From: Tagaea sp. CACIAM 22H2
GTDB taxonomy: Bacteria > Pseudomonadota > Alphaproteobacteria > CACIAM-22H2
Length of the DNA stretch: 64,000 nucleotides
Direction of reading: 5' to 3'
Assembly: GCA_014444615.1 (NCBI GenBank)
Contig: PVXE01000003.1
Location: forward strand, 19,793-83,792
The translations under genes and the position numbers were made by a program. The first letter of the stretch is position 1. Each line of letters starts with the position of its first letter. The notes below the pieces were generated by a model. The model ran no database searches and was not told the DNA's origin. It saw nothing but the letters and a program-made list of their open reading frames with translations. This document shows positions 17,167 through 28,094 of this stretch, in pieces.

Positions 17167-17607
17167 TCAGGCGCGCGCCGCTTCCGCGCGCGACCAATCG
17201 GCACCCCACATTTTTTCGATGCCGTAGTGATCGCGCAATTCGGGGCGGAACAGATGGACGATCACGTCGCCGCCGTCGATCAATACCCAATCGCCCTGCG
17301 CCACACCCTCGACGCGGATGCTCTTCAGGCCTTTTTCTTTGAGTTTTTCGACGAGATGTTCGGCCATCGCCTGAACGTGGCGGGCGGAAAGCCCGCTGGC
17401 GACGACCATGTAATCGGCGATGGGCGTGCGGCCGGCGAGATCGATGACGACCGGATCGGCCGCCTTGTCGTCGTCCAAGGTTTTTTCGACGACTTTGAGA
17501 ACCGTCTTTGTGGCGCCGACGGTCTTGCGCTTCGCAGTGGCTATCTTCGCTCTCCTCGACAGGCTCGGGTGACGACGATGATCCTCTGCATCGACCATGC
17601 CGGTCAT
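17167..17607 (-). CDS. rsfS: Ribosomal silencing factor
   Basis: The protein has 146 residues. The RsfS domain covers about residues 35-135: LDDDKAADPVVIDLAGRTPIADYMVVASG, SARHVQAMAEHL, and DWVLIDGGDVIVHLFRPELRDHYGIEKMW are family signatures. It binds ribosomal protein L14 and blocks subunit joining under starvation. The first 25-30 residues are basic and poorly conserved, so the start might be an internal one. It is 13 bp downstream of nadD, the standard neighbour. Confidence 0.93.
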   Translation of the reverse strand: MTGMVDAEDHRRHPSLSRRAKIATAKRKTVGATKTVLKVVEKTLDDDKAADPVVIDLAGRTPIADYMVVASGLSARHVQAMAEHLVEKLKEKGLKSIRVEGVAQGDWVLIDGGDVIVHLFRPELRDHYGIEKMWGADWSRAEAARA

Positions 17608-17620
17608 GCTTCGCGTCCGT

Positions 17621-18274
17621 CTACCGAGCGCTCCGCCCCGGTTTCGCGCGTTTGGTCAAAGCGCGCAGCCGCGTGGCGGAGGCCGGGTGGTGCCGGACGG
17701 GGAAGAACGTCCAGGCCGGCGGATCGAACGTCGCCAGGGACCGCGCCCGCGAAGGCGCGACCCGGACTGTGGATAACGCCCGCGCCGCCTTTCCGGCCAA
17801 TGCTTTGACATCATACGCGGGGCGCGCGAACACGGCAATGACCATCGCGTGAAATATGGACCGCCAGCGCTGCCAGCGGTCGATCTGTCCGAGATTGTCC
17901 GCCCCCATCAGCCAGACGAAGCGTGCTTTGGGGAAGCGGCGGCGCAGCACGGCGAGCGAATCGGCCGTGTAGCGCGTGCCCATCGCGGTTTCGAGCGACA
18001 CCGCCCGCAAGCGCGGATCGGCGCCGCATTGCGCTTTCGCGCTCGCCAAACGCGATGCGAGCGGCGCCATCTCGGCCGGGCTTTTCAGCGGATTTTGCGG
18101 GCTGACGAGCAGCCAAACCTCGTCGAGGTTGAGGCGCTTCAACGCCTCGCGCGCGATATGGATATGCCCGTCATGCGCCGGATTGAACGAGCCGCCGAGC
18201 AAGCCGACGCGTTTGCGGGGCACGCGGCCCAGCGCCGGCAATTGCAGCACCAGACCGGGCGAAGGCAGTGTCAC
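17621..18274 (-). CDS. nadD: Nicotinate-nucleotide adenylyltransferase
   Basis: The protein has 217 residues. GLLGGSFNPAHDGHIHIAREAL is the nucleotidyltransferase HxGH motif. VWLLVSPQNPLK, TRYTADSLAVLRRRFP, WLMGADNLGQIDRWQRW and the C-terminal SATRLRA (ISxTxxR-like) are typical of NadD. It makes deamido-NAD from nicotinate mononucleotide. Its ATG overlaps the proA stop as ATGA. It belongs to the conserved run obgE-proB-proA-nadD-rsfS-rlmH. Confidence 0.95.
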   Translation of the reverse strand: MTLPSPGLVLQLPALGRVPRKRVGLLGGSFNPAHDGHIHIAREALKRLNLDEVWLLVSPQNPLKSPAEMAPLASRLASAKAQCGADPRLRAVSLETAMGTRYTADSLAVLRRRFPKARFVWLMGADNLGQIDRWQRWRSIFHAMVIAVFARPAYDVKALAGKAARALSTVRVAPSRARSLATFDPPAWTFFPVRHHPASATRLRALTKRAKPGRSAR

Positions 18275-19566
18275 GGCCGCGTCTGACCCGCCCCGCGCAG
18301 CACGTACTTATAGGTCGTGAGCTGTTCGGCGCCGACGGGCCCGCGCGGCGGCAAGCGGCCGGTGGAAATACCGATCTCCGCGCCGAAGCCGAATTCGCCG
18401 CCATCGGCGAATTGGGTCGACGCGTTGTGCAGCACGATCGCGGAGTCGACGCGGGCGAGGAATGCGTCGGCCGCATCCTTGTCGCCCGCCACGATCGCGT
18501 CGGTGTGGTGCGAGCCGTAATTGTTCACGTGTGCAATGGCATCGTCGAGCCCGGCGACGGTCTTCACCGCCAGGATCGCGTCGAGATATTCGGTCGTCCA
18601 ATCGGCTTCGGTCGCGGCCACGACGCGCGTGTCGAGCTTGCGCACCTCGTCGTCGCCGCGAATCTCGCAGCCCGCCGAAATCAGATCGTCGAGGATCGCA
18701 GGGCCATGCGTCGCCAAGGCCGTGCGGTCGATCAGCAGCGTCTCGGTGGCGCCGCACACCGACACGCGGCGCATCTTGGCGTTCATCACGATCTTGCGCG
18801 CCATCTCGATATCCGCCGATTCGTGCACATAGGTGTGGCACAGGCCTTCGAGATGCGCGATCACCGGAATGCGCGTTTCCTTCATCACGCGTTCGATCAG
18901 CGACTTGCCGCCGCGCGGCACGATCGTGTCGACATAGCCGTCGAGCTTCAGCAGATGCCCGACCGCCGCGCGATCGCGCGTGGGGATGAATTGGATCGCG
19001 TCTTCCGGCAAGCCATGGGCGGCAAGAGCCGCACGCATCGCGCCGACGATAGCCATCGACGATTCGAAGCTTTCCTGCCCGCCGCGCAGAATGCACGCGT
19101 TGCCCGACTTCAAGCACAACCCGCCGGCATCGGCGGTCACGTTGGGCCGCGCTTCGTAGATGATGCCGATGACGCCGATGGGCACGGCCACACGGCTGAT
19201 CAGCAAACCGTTCGGCCGCGTCCAGCCCGCCTGAATCGAACCGACGGGATCGGACAAACCGGCGACGTCCTCCAAGCCCTTGGCGATGGCTTCGACGCGC
19301 TTGGGATCGAGGCGCGTGCGATCGACCATCGCGGCCGAGTTGCCGTTGTCCATCGCGAAGGCGATGTCGCGCGCATTGGCGGCGAGGATCGCATCGGTCG
19401 CGGCGCGCAGCTTGTCGGCGGCGGCGCGCAAAGCGGCGTTCTTGACCTTGGTCGGCGCCTGGGCCAGTGCTGCAGCGGCTTCGCGCGCGCGTTTGCCCAT
19501 CGCGAGCATCGTCGCTTTAAGGTCCAGGTCGGTCGAATTCGTGGCGGCGGGTTCGGCGGGTGTCAT
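18271..19566 (-). CDS. proA: Glutamate-5-semialdehyde dehydrogenase
   Basis: The protein has 431 residues. It has IGIIYEARPNVTADAGGLCLKSGNACILRGG in the NADPH region, MRRVSVCGATETLLID with the catalytic Cys, and the C-terminal FGFGAEIGISTGRLPPRGPVGAEQLTTYK, diagnostic of ProA. It reduces gamma-glutamyl phosphate to the semialdehyde in proline synthesis. proB lies 79 bp upstream on the same strand, and nadD overlaps by 4 bp downstream. Confidence 0.97.
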   Translation of the reverse strand: MTPAEPAATNSTDLDLKATMLAMGKRAREAAAALAQAPTKVKNAALRAAADKLRAATDAILAANARDIAFAMDNGNSAAMVDRTRLDPKRVEAIAKGLEDVAGLSDPVGSIQAGWTRPNGLLISRVAVPIGVIGIIYEARPNVTADAGGLCLKSGNACILRGGQESFESSMAIVGAMRAALAAHGLPEDAIQFIPTRDRAAVGHLLKLDGYVDTIVPRGGKSLIERVMKETRIPVIAHLEGLCHTYVHESADIEMARKIVMNAKMRRVSVCGATETLLIDRTALATHGPAILDDLISAGCEIRGDDEVRKLDTRVVAATEADWTTEYLDAILAVKTVAGLDDAIAHVNNYGSHHTDAIVAGDKDAADAFLARVDSAIVLHNASTQFADGGEFGFGAEIGISTGRLPPRGPVGAEQLTTYKYVLRGAGQTRP

Positions 19567-19645
19567 GATTCTTATCCGGCAACTTTACGGCGAAGGGCGG
19601 GCGGCGGCAAATCGCCGGCGCACGGTCGGATCGGGCGTGATGCTT

Positions 19646-21849
<2,204 letters not shown>

Positions 21850-21860
21850 CTAAATGCGCG

Positions 21861-21891
21861 AAGGGGAGCGGCCTTGGCGGCCGCTCCCCTT
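21861..21891. terminator. Strong hairpin between rpmA and obgE
   Basis: A perfect 13-bp stem (AAGGGGAGCGGCC pairing with GGCCGCTCCCCTT) encloses a 5-nt loop TTGGC. No T-run follows in either direction, so it is either a partial terminator of the rplU-rpmA transcript or an RNA-processing/stability hairpin controlling read-through into obgE. Confidence 0.6.
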
Positions 21892-21925
21892 CCGTAATCC
21901 GTTCGTGGCGAAGGGTCGGCGGCGC

Positions 21926-22198
21926 CTATTCGGCGGCGGCCGGCACCGGAGCCACGTCGATCGAGACGATCGTCTTGCCGCCGGCCTTGTGAAACTTCAC
22001 CTTGCCCGGCTTCAGCGCGAACAGCGTGTGGTCGCGGCCCATGCCGACTTCCTTGCCGGCGACGTAAACCGTGCCGCGCTGACGCACGAGGATGTTGCCG
22101 GCGAGGACGGTCTGGCCGCCCGCGCGCTTCAACCCAAGGCGCCGGCCTTCGGTATCGCGACCGTTGCGGGAAGAACCGCCTGCTTTCTTATGTGCCAT
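21926..22198 (-). CDS. rpmA: 50S ribosomal protein L27
   Basis: The protein has 90 residues. The N-terminus [20 protein letters not shown] is the near-invariant L27 sequence that reaches the peptidyl-transferase centre. [24 protein letters not shown] also fits. It begins directly at the conserved N-terminus without the cleavable extension of Firmicutes. It follows rplU by 13 bp and forms the usual L21-L27 operon. Confidence 0.98.
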   Translation of the reverse strand: MAHKKAGGSSRNGRDTEGRRLGLKRAGGQTVLAGNILVRQRGTVYVAGKEVGMGRDHTLFALKPGKVKFHKAGGKTIVSIDVAPVPAAAE

Positions 22199-22211
22199 AT
22201 CCCGTGCTCCC

Positions 22212-22526
22212 TCAGGCGACCTTGATATCGACGATGCGCAGCGTCGTTTCGAACTGGCGATGGCCGTTCTTGCGGCGCGAGTTCTTGCGGCGGCGCTTCT
22301 TGAAGACCAGGACCTTGTCGCCCTTGCCTTGCTCGAGAACGGTCGCGGTGACCTTGGCGCCGGCCAGCGTCGGCGCGCCGACCTTGGCGGTGGCGCCGTC
22401 GACGACCATCAGAACGTCGTTCAGTTCGACCGTCTTGCCGGCCTCGCCGGCCAGCTTCTCGACGACGACGACGTCGTTCTTGGCGACTTTGTATTGCTTG
22501 CCGCCGGTGCGGATGACTGCGTACAT
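22212..22526 (-). CDS. rplU: 50S ribosomal protein L21
   Basis: The protein has 104 residues. [19 protein letters not shown] and the C-terminal [18 protein letters not shown] are L21 signatures. The start at 22526 was chosen because it begins the family N-terminus, although the frame is open much further upstream. The first gene of rplU-rpmA, it is divergent from the UPF0104 gene; the 244-bp intergenic region must hold its promoter and 5' leader. Confidence 0.98.
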   Translation of the reverse strand: MYAVIRTGGKQYKVAKNDVVVVEKLAGEAGKTVELNDVLMVVDGATAKVGAPTLAGAKVTATVLEQGKGDKVLVFKKRRRKNSRRKNGHRQFETTLRIVDIKVA

Positions 22527-22770
22527 CTTGCCGTTCTCCAGGTTCCGCGTATCCGGGCGGCCGAAGGGCCAAGGACGACGAAACCGCGCAAAAAACCGGC
22601 CGCGACGAGCCTGGAAGGGCCCTCGCGGCGTGAGGGCGCGGAATATACGCGGGTTCTCGGGCCTGTCAAGCGCGCAAGGGGGTATCGGCACACACCCGTT
22701 AAGCGCTTGATCGGCCAAGTATAGTCGATTGCGGACAGGACCTGCAAACCCTGCTACACCCCGGCCCTCG

Positions 22771-23784
22771 ATGACCCAAACCGCCCCTTCGGGAGCGGCC
22801 CGGCTGCTGCGCTGGGCCTGGATCCCCGTCACCCTGGCCGCTGTGGCGGGGTTGGCCCTGCTGGTCGACTGGAAAACGGTCGGCCGGGAGCTGGCGGGCG
22901 CGTCGATACCCGAACTCGCCGCCATGCTGGCGGTCTGGGGCTTGTGGCTGATCGTGCGGCCGATGCGCATGCGCATGTTCGTGCGCGCGACCGGCCAAGG
23001 CGAGCGGCTGACGGTCAACGACGCGTTCGGCACGCATGCGGTCGGCAATTCGGTCAATTCGCTGCTGCCCATGCGCGCGGGCGAAGTCGCGATGATCTGG
23101 CTGCTGCACAAGCGCGCGAATGTGCCCGCGGGCAGCGGCGCGTCGGCGATCGTGCTCGACCGCTTATGCGATCTGTTCGGCGCGCTGGGTTTGCTGCTGA
23201 TCGCGATGTCGCGCATGTCGCAAATGCCGGCGACGATTTCGCAAGGCGTGCCGATCTTCGCCGCGGCGTTGATCGCAAGCCTGGTCGTATTCGCGATCGG
23301 CTTGCGATATCGCGGCTTCGCGTTGCGCGTGGCCGCGCGTTTCCTGCCGGCGCGTCTGATCGCGCCGCTCGGCCATTTGCTCGACGGGTTGAGCGTGCTC
23401 GCCAGGCCGCGCGTGGCGCTCGGCGCCGTCTTGTGGACGGGCGCGATCTGGAGCTTGATCGCCGCGTCGTTCTATTTCGGCATGGATGCGATCCTGCCCG
23501 ATCTGCGCCCGACCATGGCGATCTTCACCGTGGCGGTGATCTCGCTCGCCTTCTTGGTGCCCGCCGCCCCCGGCGGGATCGGCGTGTTTCACGCGGCGGC
23601 GGTGTTCGCGCTGTCGATCTTCGGCGTGCCGGCGGAAGCGGCCCTGGCCTTCGCCATCCTCACCCATGCGCTGACCTTCGTGTTCGGCCTGTGCGTGGCG
23701 CTCGCCTGGGTGCTGGCGAACGGGATCAACCCCCGAATCCTCACCCACCGCGTCGACGAAGCCCCGGATTCCAAAGGCGAATGA
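22771..23784 (+). CDS. UPF0104/lysylphosphatidylglycerol-synthase-type transmembrane protein (flippase-like)
   Basis: The protein has 337 residues with about eight hydrophobic helices. It matches the UPF0104 family in THAVGNSVNSLLPMRAGE (the conserved RxGE-type loop) and in FLVPAAPGGIGVFHAA near the C-terminus. This fold is the membrane part of MprF and also stands alone in glycan or lipid export loci. It probably moves a lipid-linked substrate across the inner membrane. It is monocistronic between rplU (divergent) and tRNA-Ser. Confidence 0.82.
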   Translation: MTQTAPSGAARLLRWAWIPVTLAAVAGLALLVDWKTVGRELAGASIPELAAMLAVWGLWLIVRPMRMRMFVRATGQGERLTVNDAFGTHAVGNSVNSLLPMRAGEVAMIWLLHKRANVPAGSGASAIVLDRLCDLFGALGLLLIAMSRMSQMPATISQGVPIFAAALIASLVVFAIGLRYRGFALRVAARFLPARLIAPLGHLLDGLSVLARPRVALGAVLWTGAIWSLIAASFYFGMDAILPDLRPTMAIFTVAVISLAFLVPAAPGGIGVFHAAAVFALSIFGVPAEAALAFAILTHALTFVFGLCVALAWVLANGINPRILTHRVDEAPDSKGE

Positions 23785-23849
23785 CGACACTTGCCCGGCG
23801 CGACGTTCGGGGTTAGGTTCCCGGCCCTTCGAGACCGCGAAGACGTTGC

Positions 23850-23936
23850 GGACAGGTGGCCGAGTGGCTGAAGGCGTCAGTCTCGAAAACTGAAATACCG
23901 GCAACGGTATCGTGGGTTCGAATCCCACCCTGTCCG
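23850..23936 (+). tRNA. tRNA-Ser (anticodon CGA)
   Basis: The acceptor stem GGACAGG pairs with CCTGTCC. The anticodon stem TCAGT/ACTGA encloses loop CTCGAAA, so the anticodon is CGA (codon UCG). A long class II variable arm follows, with GTTCGAATC in the T loop. CCA is encoded at 23937-23939. The 3' end is the attachment site of the element to the right; the gene stays intact after integration. Confidence 0.97.
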
Positions 23937-23941
23937 CCACT
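23926..23941 (+). repeat. attL core (16-bp direct repeat, copy 1)
   Basis: CACCCTGTCCGCCACT overlaps the T-arm/acceptor 3' end, the discriminator base and the encoded CCA of tRNA-Ser. It is identical to the copy at 31253. Integration at a tRNA 3' end is typical for P4-type integrases. Confidence 0.9.
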
Positions 23942-24051
23942 TCATGTTTCCTAGCGTCTCCCCCCGCTCGGGGGATCATTGAAAAGCCCCTTATATTCAG
24001 CGCTGGATGCCTTGCCGCCTCAAGGCGTCTCGGGCAAGCTCATGCCTGCCC

Positions 24052-24070
24052 GTGGATCAGTTTGTGGATC
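24052..24070 (+). repeat. Putative integrase arm-type sites, left end
   Basis: Two GTGGATC copies (24052-24058 and 24064-24070) lie 12 bp apart, in the same orientation and with the same spacing as the pair at 31173-31191. The 19-bp unit matches the right-end unit at 17 of 19 positions. They are 110 bp inside the core, upstream of the integrase gene, and so could also affect its promoter. Confidence 0.55.
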
Positions 24071-24093
24071 GATCCATATACTTTGGATTGAAT

Positions 24094-25365
24094 ATGTCGA
24101 ATATTAGAAACCGTCTTAATGCCCTAAGCCTCAAGGCGCTGGTTAAACCCGGCCTTTACAATGATGGCGGGGGCCTTGGGCTTCGCATCACTGCTCACGG
24201 TGGCCGCGCTTGGACGTTCCGGTACATGTTCGAGGGCAAGGCACGCGAAATGGGCCTGGGGAGTGCGGCAGATATCGCTCTCGCTCGTGCGCGTGAGCTT
24301 GCCGCTGTCGAACGCGCGAAGTTGGCGGAAGGGCTTGACCCCCTCGTAGAGCGCGCCAAGGCACAAGCCAAGCAAGCGGCCGAAGCAGCAAGTACCGTCA
24401 CGTTCGAGAGCTTTGCGCGCACATACATTGATCGCCGTAAGGCGGCGTGGGTTAACAAAAAGCACCGCGCCCAATGGCTCGCAACGCTGGAAGCCTATGC
24501 CTTCCCCACCATCGGCAAGGTCTCCGTCGCGGACGTTGATACCGGGATGGTGCTTGAGCTTTTGAATGCGATTTGGGTGTCGAAGCCCGAAACGGCGCGT
24601 CGCGTGCGTGGCAGGATCGAAACCATCCTTGATGCGGCGCGTGTCGAAGGGAAGCGCACAGGGGAAAATCCGGCACGCTGGCGCGGTCATCTGCAAGTGC
24701 TTTTGCCGGACCCGCGCAAGGTGCGCGCGGTGCTGCATCATGCGTCACTTGGCTACGCCGCTTTGCCGGAGTTTATGGCGAAGCTCAAGGCGCAGCCCGG
24801 CGAAGCTGCCCGCGCGCTCCGCTTCGCGATCCTTACCGCCGCGCGTACCGGCGAGATCATCGGCGCGACTTGGAGCGAGATAGATTTGGAGAAGCGCGAG
24901 TGGCGTGTGCCCGCGTCGCGAATGAAGGCGAAGCGCGAGCATCGCGTGCCCCTCTCCCCCGAGGCCGTCGCAATCCTGAAAGAGCAACTAGCTCTGCGCA
25001 AAGACGAGAAGATCGAACTCTCCGCCGATCACTACGTTTTCGGTTTGCCGGGTCAAGGTCTATCGAATGGCGCCATGCTCGCTTTGCTTGATCGAATGGG
25101 CGTGCGCGGCACGATCACCACGCATGGCATGCGCTCCACCTTCCGCACTTGGACCGCCGAACAGACCGCGTATCCGCGTGAGATCGCGGAAGCCGCTCTA
25201 GCGCATGTCAACGGTGATGAGGTTGAAGCAGCATATCAGCGCTCGGATTTCTTCGAGCGTCGCCGCAAGCTGATGGCTGAATGGTCGGAGTTTGCGACGA
25301 GCCCGACGACGGAAAAACCGAAGCGCGGCAAAGTCATTTCGATTGGGGCGCGCAATGGCAAGTAA
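24094..25365 (+). CDS. P4-type tyrosine site-specific integrase
   Basis: The protein has 423 residues. An N-terminal DUF4102-like arm-binding domain (LYNDGGGLGLRITAHGGRAWTFRY, residues about 20-45) is followed by a core-binding SAM-like domain (about 125-220) and a catalytic domain with Arg in LTAARTGEIIG, HGMRSTFRTW (HxxR) and a C-terminal HVNGDEVEAAYQRS with the Tyr nucleophile. All tetrad residues seem intact. It should excise and integrate the element at tRNA-Ser. ATG 24094 was chosen as the start of the conserved domain; an in-frame start 29 codons upstream is less likely. Confidence 0.93.
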   Translation: MSNIRNRLNALSLKALVKPGLYNDGGGLGLRITAHGGRAWTFRYMFEGKAREMGLGSAADIALARARELAAVERAKLAEGLDPLVERAKAQAKQAAEAASTVTFESFARTYIDRRKAAWVNKKHRAQWLATLEAYAFPTIGKVSVADVDTGMVLELLNAIWVSKPETARRVRGRIETILDAARVEGKRTGENPARWRGHLQVLLPDPRKVRAVLHHASLGYAALPEFMAKLKAQPGEAARALRFAILTAARTGEIIGATWSEIDLEKREWRVPASRMKAKREHRVPLSPEAVAILKEQLALRKDEKIELSADHYVFGLPGQGLSNGAMLALLDRMGVRGTITTHGMRSTFRTWTAEQTAYPREIAEAALAHVNGDEVEAAYQRSDFFERRRKLMAEWSEFATSPTTEKPKRGKVISIGARNGK

Positions 25366-25897
25366 ATCGAAGCGCCGCATCTCGTCTGCCGATTTTGTCG
25401 CGTCATTGACTGCTAGCGAAAAAGAAGCCATCCGCGCTGCATGGGCCGAAGGCAACTTCGATCAAGTCCAATCGGCCTTCTTCCGCACTCAAAGCACTTC
25501 AACGAAACGCAAAGCCGAGCGGGTGTTGCCGTTGATCGCAAAGCTCCGCGACGACTGCGAGTCACTTGCGAAGCTCCATGAATTTGGCCCATCGAAAAAA
25601 ACATTCGCATTCGGTCGTGCGGAAGAAATGCGCGATTTTCTCAAATGGCTTTCGCGGATCGAACAAGACTGGCAACTGCGGGCTGGTCGGAGCATCACGA
25701 CGGGGAGGCCAAGCGTTGATGATCTCTATGTCCCGGTAGTTCGTACGGTCGGAGCCATCGCGCGTAAGCGCCAAATTCGCGTGACCTCTCAAGGCGCGTT
25801 TCCGATCATCCTTGAAGCTATCGGCACAGAATTACGCCTTAAAGATTGGCGCCTGCCGAACTTTCGCACCTTAGGCCGCATCATCAACACCATGTAA
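25355..25897 (+). CDS. Hypothetical element protein next to integrase
   Basis: The protein has 180 residues and is basic; no family was recognised. It starts at an ATG 11 bp before the integrase stop, so it is translationally coupled to the integrase. It looks globular: a helical N-terminal half (ADFVASLTASEKEAIRAAW) followed by a KTFAFGRAEEMRDFLKWL segment, no membrane helix and no metal motif. A rho-independent terminator begins inside its stop codon, ending the int operon. A role in recombination control or host interaction is possible but unproven. Confidence 0.6.
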   Translation: MASKSKRRISSADFVASLTASEKEAIRAAWAEGNFDQVQSAFFRTQSTSTKRKAERVLPLIAKLRDDCESLAKLHEFGPSKKTFAFGRAEEMRDFLKWLSRIEQDWQLRAGRSITTGRPSVDDLYVPVVRTVGAIARKRQIRVTSQGAFPIILEAIGTELRLKDWRLPNFRTLGRIINTM

Positions 25898-25925
25898 AAA
25901 AGATCAGCGCCGGGCGATCTTTTTT
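25896..25925 (+). terminator. Rho-independent terminator after the int operon
   Basis: AAAAAAGATC and GATCTTTTTT form a perfect 10-bp stem around a 10-nt GC-rich loop, with the T-run as the 3' arm. The stem begins inside the stop codon of the preceding gene. Because A- and T-runs are both present it could work in either direction. Confidence 0.85.
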
Positions 25926-26000
25926 CCCGGATGTGCGGGCACGCGATACGGCCCACCATGAAGACACGCCGTGAGAAACGGCAATCTTCAGAGGTGCCCC

Positions 26001-26219
26001 ATGAACCCGATCCCGCTGCCGCCCGCCGCCTTGTCGATTTCCGAAGCCTGCGCTTACGCGCGTCTCTCGCGTGCCACTCTCTATCGCTTGATCGGTATTC
26101 CGAACTCGCCGCTGCGTACTTCGAAGATCGGCGCGCGTCGCGTCGTCCTGCGTGAAAGTCTCGACGCGCTTCTGGCGACTGGTGCGGCGATCAACGCCGT
26201 CCCTTCGAAGGCCGCCTAA
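26001..26219 (+). CDS. AlpA-like helix-turn-helix regulator/excisionase
   Basis: The protein has 72 residues. A MerR-like helix-turn-helix is seen in LSISEACAYARLSRATLYRLI, followed by a wing (SKIGARRVVLRESLDALLA), the pattern of AlpA/excisionase proteins. AGAGG lies 7 bp before the ATG at 26001. In P4-like elements AlpA activates the integrase and favours excision. It begins the second transcript of the element after the terminator, with the replication-type gene following. Confidence 0.82.
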   Translation: MNPIPLPPAALSISEACAYARLSRATLYRLIGIPNSPLRTSKIGARRVVLRESLDALLATGAAINAVPSKAA

Positions 26220-26231
26220 GGTTTCGGTCGA

Positions 26232-27062
26232 ATGCCTTCGCCCGCCCCCGTTGCGCGTCTGCAATGGCTTGCTCGCATCGCCGTTGACCCCGATGCGTCG
26301 AAAGGTGCTGTCGCCATCGCGGCGGCCTTGGCAATTCATCCGACTGCGCCGGGCGGCGATCTCTATCCCTCCGTCCCTGGCCTTGCACAGCGCGCGATGC
26401 TGACGCGCCGTGGCGCGCAAAAGGCTATCGCTGCTCTCGCAGGGCTTGGCTATCTCGCCGTCGAACAGGGTGGCGGCCGTGGCTTCAAAAATGCCTTTCG
26501 CATTGTCGAAACGGCGAATGGCTGTTCGCCCATCTGTGCATTGGAAACGATGAACGATGGTTCGCCTATTCCGAGCGGAAAAGGTGAACCGCAAAGCACG
26601 AAAGGGCGAACGGCAGAGTCGAAAACGGCGAACGGTGGTTCGCCCGAACCCGGTATCGAGCCCGGTATCGAACCCGGCCGGTCGGTCGCGGATGCTTTCG
26701 ACGTGGAAGGCTGGACAAATCGCGCGGGCCGCTATGGCAAGGGGCGTGAGCAACGCAAGGAAGCCATCAAGAAGCTCCGCGATGCTGGTGCGACCAACGA
26801 CGACATGGCGGCGATCTTCAAGTGCCTCCCGTCGCCCGACACGCTCGGCAAGGTCGAAGGTGCGAAATGCTTCGACGAAGCCGTGGCGACGTTCGTTTCG
26901 CGCAATCGCAAGCCCGATATGGACTTCGTTTGGGAGTCTCGCATGAAGGCTTGGACCGAGAAGAACTTTTGGACGCCCGCTTGGGGTCCGGCTCCGGATC
27001 AGCGCGGAACCCAGGTTCCGATGAAACTTCGTAACGGGGGCCTTCATGTTGCCGCTGAATGA
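26232..27062 (+). CDS. Winged-helix protein, probable replication or partition protein of the element
   Basis: The protein has 276 residues. The N-terminal part (about residues 15-95) reads as a winged helix: AALAIHPTA, LAQRAMLTRRGAQKAIAALAGLGYLAVEQGGGRG. This is the pattern of phage replication-initiator-type helix-turn-helix proteins. A low-complexity linker follows with repeated NG-SP and EPGI units (about 98-150), then a helical C-terminal domain with GREQRKEAIKKLRDAGATNDD. No helicase or primase motif is present. Origin recognition is inferred from the domain type and position. Confidence 0.6.
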   Translation: MPSPAPVARLQWLARIAVDPDASKGAVAIAAALAIHPTAPGGDLYPSVPGLAQRAMLTRRGAQKAIAALAGLGYLAVEQGGGRGFKNAFRIVETANGCSPICALETMNDGSPIPSGKGEPQSTKGRTAESKTANGGSPEPGIEPGIEPGRSVADAFDVEGWTNRAGRYGKGREQRKEAIKKLRDAGATNDDMAAIFKCLPSPDTLGKVEGAKCFDEAVATFVSRNRKPDMDFVWESRMKAWTEKNFWTPAWGPAPDQRGTQVPMKLRNGGLHVAAE

Positions 27063-27405
27063 AATCGCGCCCGTTGCTGCCGGGCGCGCGGACAAGGGCG
27101 CTGGTGGTTCGGCGTGCGCGTTGCGCAGTGGCGGGCCGGGATTTCTCCGCTCGGCTCGCCATCCCTCGTCCGACTTGATCGCGCCCATCGTCGCCCATGT
27201 GCCCGTAATCGAGCGCGCGGCCCGTCTGCGCGCGTTGGCTGCGTTGGTGGGTGTCATGGCGCGCCCCAAGCCCCTCACGCTTCTCCAAGCCTTGCGCGAG
27301 GCCGAATGCAGCGATGTTGCGCTCGCCCTAGCCGACGACGAACTCGACCGCCTCTCCTCTCTCGACCAACGCCGCGTGCTTAGCGCGTGGACGAACTGTT
27401 TCTAA
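27046..27405 (+). CDS. Hypothetical element protein
   Basis: The protein has 119 residues and was not recognised. Its ATG lies 17 bp inside the end of the winged-helix gene, indicating coupled translation. The N-terminal half is Gly/Ala/Arg-rich; the C-terminal half is predicted helical (PKPLTLLQALREAECSD and LDRLSSLDQRRVLSAW). No membrane segment or catalytic motif is visible. Confidence 0.5.
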   Translation: MLPLNEIAPVAAGRADKGAGGSACALRSGGPGFLRSARHPSSDLIAPIVAHVPVIERAARLRALAALVGVMARPKPLTLLQALREAECSDVALALADDELDRLSSLDQRRVLSAWTNCF

Positions 27406-27423
27406 ACCTCGAAAGGGCCGACA

Positions 27424-28068
27424 ATGCAGACCATCGAAAAAATTCCGAACGTGGATCAAGTCGCTCACGCCAATCGTCGCTTGAACGAGATCGCCAGCAA
27501 GATCGGTGATTTGCGTCAACGCGAAGCCCGCGCGCTTGCCGAACGTCGCAGCATGCCGCAACCGCGCGATGCCTATGATCGCGATCAGATTGCCGCGCAG
27601 GATCGCACGGTCCTCGCCTTGTCGACCCAAATTGGCGCACTCGAAAACGAGGCGCGCACGCTGGCCGTTGTCGTCGAAGATCATAACCGCCAGCAGGCCG
27701 CCCACCGCGCCCGCGAGAAGGCAGCCGAAGCCGCCCGCGACCGCGACCTCGCTGCCGATTTGGCGGTGAAGCGTATGGAGATCGCGCGCACGATCGACAA
27801 GACCCTCGCGGACCTTGCTGTCCAGTTTTCGACGTTCGAGAATTTGGGCAACGAGTTGGCCGCACTGGAAGCCGTGACGAAACTTTCGTCCGGCAATCTG
27901 CGCTCTGATCGCGCGATGCGTGCGGCCGTCGCTGCGACCGGCGAATTGCGCCTCGCTACGATCTTCGGTCACGCCAACTTCGCCGATAGCACCGGCCGCC
28001 TTCACGACGACCAGCGCGCCTTGCTCGCTCACCTCATTCCCGCTCCGACCGCCAGCGCGGCGGAGTAG
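27424..28068 (+). CDS. Coiled-coil hypothetical element protein
   Basis: The protein has 214 residues. Residues about 15-130 form a long Ala/Arg/Glu-rich helical or coiled-coil region (REARALAERRSM, HRAREKAAEAARDRDLA), followed by a smaller globular end. AAAGGG precedes the ATG by 6 bp. It is in the same transcript as its neighbours. Scaffold-like or DNA-associated roles are possible. No family was recognised. Confidence 0.6.
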   Translation: MQTIEKIPNVDQVAHANRRLNEIASKIGDLRQREARALAERRSMPQPRDAYDRDQIAAQDRTVLALSTQIGALENEARTLAVVVEDHNRQQAAHRAREKAAEAARDRDLAADLAVKRMEIARTIDKTLADLAVQFSTFENLGNELAALEAVTKLSSGNLRSDRAMRAAVAATGELRLATIFGHANFADSTGRLHDDQRALLAHLIPAPTASAAE

Positions 28069-28094
28069 TTGAAGCTCTGAAAGGATATCGAACA

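Noticed and set aside
23961..23974. CCCCCGCTCGGGGG hairpin after tRNA-Ser as a terminator
   Set aside because: Only 5 bp, with no T-run; not enough for a call.
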